6,422 nucleotides of DNA. Source: a bacterium (GTDB lineage: Bacteria > UBP15 > UBA6099). Shown piece by piece: positions 1 to 3,724 of the stretch; within the stretch, counting starts at the first letter, position 1; each line of letters begins with the position of its first letter. Position numbers and translations under genes: made by a program. The stretch is from contig JAKQBV010000214.1 of the NCBI GenBank assembly GCA_029573925.1, positions 1 to 6,422 of the forward strand. The letters run 5' to 3'. The notes beneath the pieces were generated by a model. The model ran no database searches. It had not been told where the DNA came from and was given only the letters and a program-made list of their open reading frames with translations.

Positions 1-90
1 TCCGCAGGCGAGTGGGAGAAATACTGGAATGACAGGTTGCGCTTGACCGGAAATGTTATTCTTGTCTTCAGAGGGGCTAAAGCTCTTTGA
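1..90 (+). CDS. Possible 3' end of a truncated upstream gene
   Basis: Frame 1 is open from the first base and ends at a TGA at 88-90, giving 29 residues that begin SAGEWEKYWNDRLRLTG. Its codons and amino-acid mix look like real protein, while the other two forward frames hit stops earlier. The start lies outside the window, so no function can be given. It would converge on the MerR-like gene, with only 33 bases between the two stop codons. The fragment is short enough that an open frame by chance cannot be excluded. Confidence 0.35.
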   Translation, partial: SAGEWEKYWNDRLRLTGNVILVFRGAKAL

Positions 91-123
91 TTGTCCTACA
101 ACTTTGGGACGTTATCAAATTTT

Positions 124-639
124 TTATTTCGCCATCGCGTCTATGTCTTCGCTCTTGAGCGTGTCCGTCTCAAAGCCCGCCTGCCGCAGCGCTTCCCGCA
201 TCGCCTTTAAGTTTTTCTTCTTTGCTTTCAGGTAGATGAACTGGCCGTCCTTGCTCAGCGCGGACATCGTCATCATAGCCGTGTCCTGCTCGACCCCGAA
301 CCTTTCTTCGATGTCCCGCACCGCGTCGCACACGGCGGAGACGAATTCCGCCTTCGCCCCTTTTTTCATGTATTCTGCTATTTCGTCAAGCGACTTCCCC
401 TTCTCCTTCAGCAAGCGAATGGTCAGAAATTCGCTGATAACTATGTTGTGATAGAAAAGGGTGAGCCGTTTCCCCACCATTTTCCTGATAGGCGGAGTAA
501 TCAGCCCCTTGTACCTGTAATAATAAAGAACGCGGCGAACATTCCGGTTGCTGCGCTCTTCCGCGAGGTCAACGCCCGCGCGCTTAAGCTCCGCCTCAAG
601 CTCTTCCTGCGTCAGCCATTCTTTGATTGGCTTAGACAT
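124..639 (-). CDS. MerR-like winged-helix transcriptional regulator
   Basis: A 171-residue protein, probably a cytoplasmic DNA-binding regulator. Residues about 33-93 resemble the MerR DNA-binding domain: VRRVLYYYRYKGLITPP (34-50) matches the usual 'R-YYe-kGLi-P' signature, and a second helical part (about 66-91, ending LLKEKGKSLDEIAEYM) matches the MerR wing and following helix. The remainder (about 100-171) is mixed and basic, and I recognise no effector domain. No cysteine cluster of the metal-sensing type is visible. The start at 639 is chosen over an in-frame ATG at 702 because it has a good ribosome site (AGGGGG, about 6 bases upstream) and because the earlier ATG lies inside the -35 box. 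The gene lies downstream of the toxin-antitoxin-chaperone operon on the same strand, but has its own promoter. Its target is unknown. Confidence 0.75.
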   Translation of the reverse strand: MSKPIKEWLTQEELEAELKRAGVDLAEERSNRNVRRVLYYYRYKGLITPPIRKMVGKRLTLFYHNIVISEFLTIRLLKEKGKSLDEIAEYMKKGAKAEFVSAVCDAVRDIEERFGVEQDTAMMTMSALSKDGQFIYLKAKKKNLKAMREALRQAGFETDTLKSEDIDAMAK

Positions 640-673
640 TAAACACCCCCTGCGGCTGTCAGCCTTTACACTA

Positions 674-702
674 ATCATATCGGCTGGGCGCTTCAATGTC
701 AA
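674..702 (-). promoter_or_regulatory. Sigma70-type promoter of the MerR-like gene
   Basis: On the minus strand, TTGACA (702-697) and TATGAT (679-674) are separated by 17 bases, a near-consensus pair. Transcription would start near 667, giving a leader of about 28 bases before the ATG at 639 with the ribosome site inside it. The 17-bp spacer is ordinary, not the stretched 19-20 bp typical of promoters that MerR proteins activate, so direct MerR-type activation of its own gene is not suggested. Confidence 0.7.
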
Positions 703-768
703 TATTCCGTAAAATTGACGCGACGGAGCCGCTTGCCTTGTTCATCCCGCATTGGTGAAACTTGCGGA

Positions 769-1227
769 CTAGTTTTCAGTCTTCTCTTCGGATTCAAGTT
801 TGCTTTTGACGACTTCTTGCATATTGACCAGAGGAAGCAAGAAAGGACCGGCTTCGCACATGCCCGTGGCTTGCGCCACCAAGCCGCGCGCGACGCCGAA
901 AAGATTTGTCAAACAGAGAAGGGGGACATATTTATAGACTTCCTCCAAGGGAGCGTCTTCGGGAAATGAAAACACGCCCGTGAGCGCCACGGATATTTTC
1001 TCGAAAGAGACGTCGTCAGGGGACTCTAAATCTATGTTGACCGGCAGTATGTAAACCGGTTCGTCTTCCACTTTTCTGACGTCGAAATCAATGCCTACCC
1101 GCCACTCTGTCGCTTCGCCGCCGCCTACGCTCTCGCCAGGAGCGGGGGGGCGAGTCAGACCGCCTCTGGTTTTTATCTCCAGACGGGTCAGACAGCATTG
1201 TTCCAGTTTCATTAGCGAAAGCGTCAT
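769..1227 (-). CDS. secB: SecB-like chaperone of a toxin-antitoxin-chaperone operon
   Basis: A 152-residue cytoplasmic protein about the length of SecB. The best match is in the C-terminal half: LTNLFGVARGLVAQ (106-119) followed by GPFLLPLVNMQEV (127-139) parallels the SecB pattern 'LFPYAR...L...G.FP.L.L.PVNF'. Before it, FEKISVALTGVFSFP (75-89) fits the SecB strand ending in 'GIFSI'. SecB proteins are tetrameric chaperones that hold unfolded clients. In TAC systems a specialised SecB protects the antitoxin. Third gene of the operon, 24 bases after the antitoxin stop, with a good ribosome site (AAGGAAG) before the ATG at 1227. The later in-frame ATG (residue 6) has none. Residues 22-41 form a Gly/Pro-rich stretch unlike classical SecB and are encoded partly by a run of seven C. 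A housekeeping SecB role is possible, but the gene order argues for the TAC role. Confidence 0.82.
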   Translation of the reverse strand: MTLSLMKLEQCCLTRLEIKTRGGLTRPPAPGESVGGGEATEWRVGIDFDVRKVEDEPVYILPVNIDLESPDDVSFEKISVALTGVFSFPEDAPLEEVYKYVPLLCLTNLFGVARGLVAQATGMCEAGPFLLPLVNMQEVVKSKLESEEKTEN

Positions 1228-1251
1228 TGAATTCTTCCTTTCTGAGGCAAT

Positions 1252-1677
1252 TCAGGCGTACTCGATAAGTATTTTCTGGTCGTCGTCGCATTCGAGAAAG
1301 TATTTTGAAAAATCGAAAACCTCGGCTTGCCTCGCCATGGCGGCGGAGCAACCGTGAGATGGCTGATTCTTCACTGTCACTTCATAATGACGAGATTCTT
1401 TTGGGACAAACGCGGGGGGCTTCACATCCAATTCGAGCGCCTCCGCAATTTTTGCTATTGTCATAAGAGTCATGTTCGTGCCGTGATTCAGAAGCTTTGA
1501 CACATAAGGCTGCGTTTTTCCTATCCTTGCGGCAAGCTCAGTCCGGGAGACGTTGGTTTCCTTCATTCTTTTACAGAATGCCTCATTGATCTCCACCATC
1601 AATTTTGACGCCACGTATTGAGGATCGTTCTTTATCTCCTCAAATATGCTCTCCGCCCATTCTCCGCGCTGTAACAT
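1252..1677 (-). CDS. higA: HigA-like Xre-family antitoxin with C-terminal chaperone-addiction-type extension
   Basis: A 141-residue protein. Residues 1-30 are a helical lead-in containing NDPQYVASKL, of a kind common in HigA-type antitoxins. Residues about 31-85 form an Xre/Cro helix-turn-helix: SRTELAARIGKTQPYVSKLL (44-63) is the two-helix DNA-reading unit, followed by the stabilising helix MTIAKIAEALEL. Residues 86-141 extend beyond the usual fold and end with aromatic and hydrophobic residues (F121, F123, Y126, F127, I136, L137, I138, Y140). Such tails in TAC antitoxins are the part recognised by the SecB-like partner. The expected role is to bind and block the toxin and to repress the operon at its palindromes. 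The gene starts 32 bases after the toxin stop, with a ribosome site (GAGAGGA) 9 bases before the ATG. The helix-turn-helix is clear; the tail's role is inferred from context. Confidence 0.85.
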   Translation of the reverse strand: MLQRGEWAESIFEEIKNDPQYVASKLMVEINEAFCKRMKETNVSRTELAARIGKTQPYVSKLLNHGTNMTLMTIAKIAEALELDVKPPAFVPKESRHYEVTVKNQPSHGCSAAMARQAEVFDFSKYFLECDDDQKILIEYA

Positions 1678-1709
1678 GACAATTCGTCCTCTCTTGTCGC
1701 CAATCTTTC

Positions 1710-2084
1710 CTACCGTCTTTGCTCCGCGTATAGGTTCTTCAGGTTTTCTGCTTTCTCAATTGCTCTTGTCTGAACGTCCTCAACCCCTTTTTTGCATCCG
1801 TTGGTCAAAATAAATGAATTGCTGTTTTCAAAAAAACCGAATATTCTGATCGACTTCGCCTTAATCTCATAAACGTTCGGCCTGACTCTCCTGAATTGAT
1901 TCTCATTGTTCGGCGTTCCGTGTTCTGCAAATCTCTCCAACACAGCGATTATCGCCAGAAACGCAGCTCTGTTCTCGTTTTTGGTCTTGTTCAGAAAGTC
2001 TTTTGATTCACATCTATCATTCCTCGCCAAGAAATATATCTCGTAACTATCGCCTTTTAATACAAGCTCTTTTTTCAGCGTCAT
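1710..2084 (-). CDS. higB: HigB/RelE-superfamily toxin (Gp49-like)
   Basis: A 124-residue basic protein of normal HigB length. Members of this family are ribosome-dependent mRNA endonucleases that halt translation. The visible signature is the central beta hairpin FRRVRPNVYEIKAKSIRIFGFF (quoted in parts: FRRVRPNVYEIK at 64-75, SIRIFGFF at 78-85), then FILTNGCKKG (91-100) and a closing helix TRAIEKAENLKNLY (106-119). R65, R66, R68, R80, K98 and K99 are the basic residues available for RNA contact or catalysis. First gene of the operon, followed by the antitoxin, which is the toxin-first order of HigBA. ATG at 2084 is the only methionine in the frame. An AAAGG lies 10 bases upstream, but within the promoter spacer. 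The gene is clearly AT-richer than its neighbours. It appears intact. Confidence 0.85.
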   Translation of the reverse strand: MTLKKELVLKGDSYEIYFLARNDRCESKDFLNKTKNENRAAFLAIIAVLERFAEHGTPNNENQFRRVRPNVYEIKAKSIRIFGFFENSNSFILTNGCKKGVEDVQTRAIEKAENLKNLYAEQRR

Positions 2085-2087
2085 AAT

Positions 2088-2116
2088 ATAATAACCTTTA
2101 AGTTATGGGGCGTCAA
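2088..2116 (-). promoter_or_regulatory. Promoter of the toxin-antitoxin-chaperone operon
   Basis: On the minus strand, TTGACG (2116-2111) and TATTAT (2093-2088) are exactly 17 bases apart; each hexamer matches the sigma70 consensus at five of six positions. The proximal palindrome fills most of the spacer and the upstream half of the -10 box, so a protein bound there would block RNA polymerase. Only three bases separate the -10 from the toxin ATG (2084-2082), so transcription would start on or just past the start codon. That is odd and is listed as a finding. Confidence 0.6.
2091..2106. promoter_or_regulatory. Proximal operator palindrome, probable HigA site
   Basis: ATAACCTTTAAGTTAT is an inverted repeat with ATAAC/GTTAT arms and a 6-base centre. 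It overlaps the operon promoter between the -35 and -10 boxes. It matches the distal palindrome at 2133-2148 in length and arms. By analogy with HigA and other Xre antitoxins it is the likely autorepression site; binding itself is inferred. Confidence 0.6.
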
Positions 2117-2132
2117 CCTGTTTTCCAAAATA

Positions 2133-2148
2133 ATAACCCACAGGTTAT
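2133..2148. promoter_or_regulatory. Distal operator palindrome, probable HigA site
   Basis: ATAACCCACAGGTTAT is an inverted repeat with perfect 6-base arms (ATAACC/GGTTAT) around CACA. It sits 16 bases upstream of the -35 box. Its centre is 42 bp from that of the proximal palindrome, about four helical turns, so both would face the same side of the DNA. An extra half-site-like AACCTG lies between them at 2115-2120. The 12-base context AAAATAATAACC (2127-2138) repeats as AATATAATAACC (2085-2096) with one change. Confidence 0.6.
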
Positions 2149-2504
2149 GCTTCGCGATTGTGGTTTTTCTCAACTCATAATTCGGTCGAATTCAGAATTT
2201 ACAAATCACGCAACTTAAACTATTCCAGACAGCCGAATAAATATGGTTGATTTGCTGACGACCAACGACGAAAAACACTCCGGCTTTTCTGCGTTTTGTC
2301 CTTCTCTGTCTTTGTTGTTATTTTTTAATATATTGATTATAGCGCTGATTTTCGGCGGATGGCTATATAGCAATTAAAATAATATTTACCGTTTGTCATG
2401 CGCTTGCTGTTCCTTGTTTGTCATCTTTGATCGCAGTTTGTTTTTTTGTGCGCTTGAATGTGGATTTCACGGAGCGCTAGGCGTAATAGGTTGTGAGAAA
2501 GCGC
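2149..2504. other. AT-rich intergenic region without a convincing gene
   Basis: Between the operon's distal operator and the terminator I see no reading frame with a ribosome site and plausible protein composition on either strand. The stretch is AT-rich (22 of 60 bases are G or C at 2341-2400). It holds two short perfect palindromes of unknown meaning: AATTCGGTCGAATT (2179-2192) and GCTATATAGC (2362-2371). The hexamer AGCGCT occurs at 2341-2346 and again at 2473-2478. The low GC resembles the toxin gene and may mark the edge of an acquired segment. I see no clear tRNA, attachment site or transposon end. Confidence 0.5.
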
Positions 2505-2541
2505 AAAAAAACCGCCCCGGTTTGGGCCGGAGCGGTTTTTT
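2505..2541 (-). terminator. Rho-independent terminator of the dehydrogenase gene
   Basis: A stem of CCGCcCCGG (2512-2520) against CCGGaGCGG (2527-2535) with loop TTTGGG is flanked by an A run (2505-2511) and a T run (2536-2541). Read on the minus strand, the hairpin is followed by a U-tract, about 75 bases after the dehydrogenase stop. It also has the right shape on the plus strand, so it could work both ways, though no plus-strand gene is apparent just before it. Confidence 0.85.
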
Positions 2542-2616
2542 GGGATTCTTTGTTTCTGAAACACAACCTCTTATTCGGAATTAGCTGGCGGCAAGTCGCG
2601 CCTGCCGCGCGCGCGC

Positions 2617-3429
2617 TCAGGTCTTGAGGCCGCCGCTTACGTTCAGAGTCACTCCGGTCAGATAGTCTGAGCCGGAGGTTGACAGGAAATAGACCACGCG
2701 GGCGATGTCGATGGGAGCGCCCATGCGGATTCCCATGAAATTCATGTACATCAGGGACTGCTGGCGGTCCTGATCTGGGATTCCGATGTCGGAGCCTTCT
2801 GATTTTTTCTGTGTGAGGCGGGTGTCGATCCAGCCGGGGGCTACGCAGTTGCACTGGACGTTAAACATGAGGCCCTCGATGGCCACTGTCTTGGTTAGCC
2901 CGACGATGCCGGATTTTGCCGCCGAGTAGTTGGCCTGCCCCTTGTTGCCGAAGAGGCCGGCGACAGAGGATGTGTTGATGATTTTGCGGGATTTTTTCGT
3001 TTTGCCGTCCGCTTTCGCCAGATCGCGCATCGCCGCCATCGCCGCCTGACAGCAGAAGAACGTGCCCTTCATATTTACGTCCACAATGAAGTCCCACATG
3101 TCTTCGGTCATCTTGTGGAGCATACCGTCGCGGGTGATGCCCGCGATGTTCGCCATGATGTCCAGCCCGCCGAACTTATCGAGGGCGGTCTTGACCGTCT
3201 TCTGCACGTCGTCTTTAGAGGCGACGTTGCCCGCGATGGCGACGCCGTCGCTGCCCGCCTTCTTGACCAGTTCGAGAGTTTCGTTCGCCGGCTCGATGTC
3301 AAGGTCGTTGACTATGACTTTCGCGCCGCCTTCGGCGAGGGCTACCGCCACCGTCTGCCCAATGCCGCGCCCGGCTCCGGTGACCACCGCCACTTTTCCG
3401 TCTAATTTGAAATCATCAAGTATGGCCAT
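2617..3429 (-). CDS. Short-chain dehydrogenase/reductase, FabG-like (3-oxoacyl reductase type)
   Basis: A 270-residue cytoplasmic NAD(P)(H)-dependent oxidoreductase of the classical SDR family. The Rossmann motif is TGAGRGIG (17-24). The NNAG position reads NIAG (94-97). N119, S155, Y168 and K172 form the catalytic tetrad (YSAAK at 168-172), and VAPGWIDT (197-204) is the usual segment after it. D42 at the end of the second strand (VIVNDLD) suggests NAD(H), while R21 in the glycine loop is common in NADP users, so the cofactor is open. FabG-like enzymes reduce 3-oxoacyl thioesters; acetoacetyl-CoA reductase or a 3-hydroxyacyl-CoA dehydrogenase are also possible. It is about 25 residues longer than typical FabG, with extra sequence at 136-147 and 205-225. 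Start at 3429 is set by AGGGGGA just upstream; a longer open frame reaching 3675 lacks SDR sequence. Single gene with its own terminator. Confidence 0.88.
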   Translation of the reverse strand: MAILDDFKLDGKVAVVTGAGRGIGQTVAVALAEGGAKVIVNDLDIEPANETLELVKKAGSDGVAIAGNVASKDDVQKTVKTALDKFGGLDIMANIAGITRDGMLHKMTEDMWDFIVDVNMKGTFFCCQAAMAAMRDLAKADGKTKKSRKIINTSSVAGLFGNKGQANYSAAKSGIVGLTKTVAIEGLMFNVQCNCVAPGWIDTRLTQKKSEGSDIGIPDQDRQQSLMYMNFMGIRMGAPIDIARVVYFLSTSGSDYLTGVTLNVSGGLKT

Positions 3430-3602
3430 TCTTTTCCCCCTTAAACAAGCGTTATTTTGATTTGATGTTGCGATAGGAATGTTATCAGAATGGCGGCGCA
3501 GTTGTAAAGGAAAAAATTCACAAACGCTGGAACCCGGCCCGGGCGGCCCCGACGAAACCGGAATTCTGCTTAGCCGGATGAAAAACAAATATGAAATATT
3601 TA

Positions 3603-3666
3603 GGAAATGGGGTTTGGGGAAAGAACCCTTTTCAAAGGTTTTTTCCCCAATCGCCGAAGGCGAAAA
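3603..3666 (+). repeat. 64-bp two-hairpin intergenic repeat, copy A
   Basis: This copy matches 6290-6353 at 63 of 64 positions, in the same orientation. It contains a long stem-loop (3614-3650: TTGGGGAAA and AACCCTTT arms separated by a bulged G) and a short second hairpin TCGCC-GAA-GGCGA (3651-3663). The single difference is T3639, which breaks one C-G pair in the long stem. It lies between the divergent dehydrogenase and glycosidase genes, upstream of the glycosidase promoter. It resembles REP-type or small non-autonomous elements in build; no coding capacity. Confidence 0.85.
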
Positions 3667-3701
3667 ACGCTGCAAACGGTTTTTTCACATTAAATCGGCG
3701 G

Positions 3702-3707
3702 TATAAT
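3702..3707 (+). promoter_or_regulatory. -10 box of a probable glycosidase promoter
   Basis: A perfect TATAAT stands 17 bases before the ATG at 3725. At the proper distance upstream there is only a T-run (3680-3685), so the -35 is weak and an activator may be needed. The predicted start near 3714 leaves a leader of about 11 bases carrying GGAAG (3715-3719) as ribosome site. Confidence 0.45.
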
Positions 3708-3724
3708 GTTGCGCGGAAGCGTGG

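Noticed and set aside
91..123. Terminator between the two convergent genes
   Set aside because: GTCCTA/TTGGGAC gives only a weak stem with a wobble pair, and the T-run is about eight bases away from it.
640..702. Longer start for the MerR-like gene at 702
   Set aside because: The ATG lies inside the -35 box of a near-consensus promoter and lacks a ribosome site; 639 has AGGGGG at good spacing.
769..1227. Housekeeping SecB
   Set aside because: Its place as third gene after a HigB-HigA pair and its unusual loop favour the TAC chaperone role, although a dual role is possible.
1088..1357. Open frames on both strands over the chaperone-antitoxin junction
   Set aside because: They overlap two well-supported genes and show the skewed Arg/Ser/Pro composition of out-of-frame translation.
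2393..2584. Small plus-strand reading frame of 63 codons
   Set aside because: It runs straight through the terminator hairpin, has no ribosome site, and its residue make-up (Cys/Phe-rich) is not protein-like.
3430..3675. N-terminal extension of the dehydrogenase to 3675
   Set aside because: The added 82 residues have no SDR similarity, run through the hairpin repeat, and the ATG at 3429 has a strong ribosome site just before the usual SDR start.
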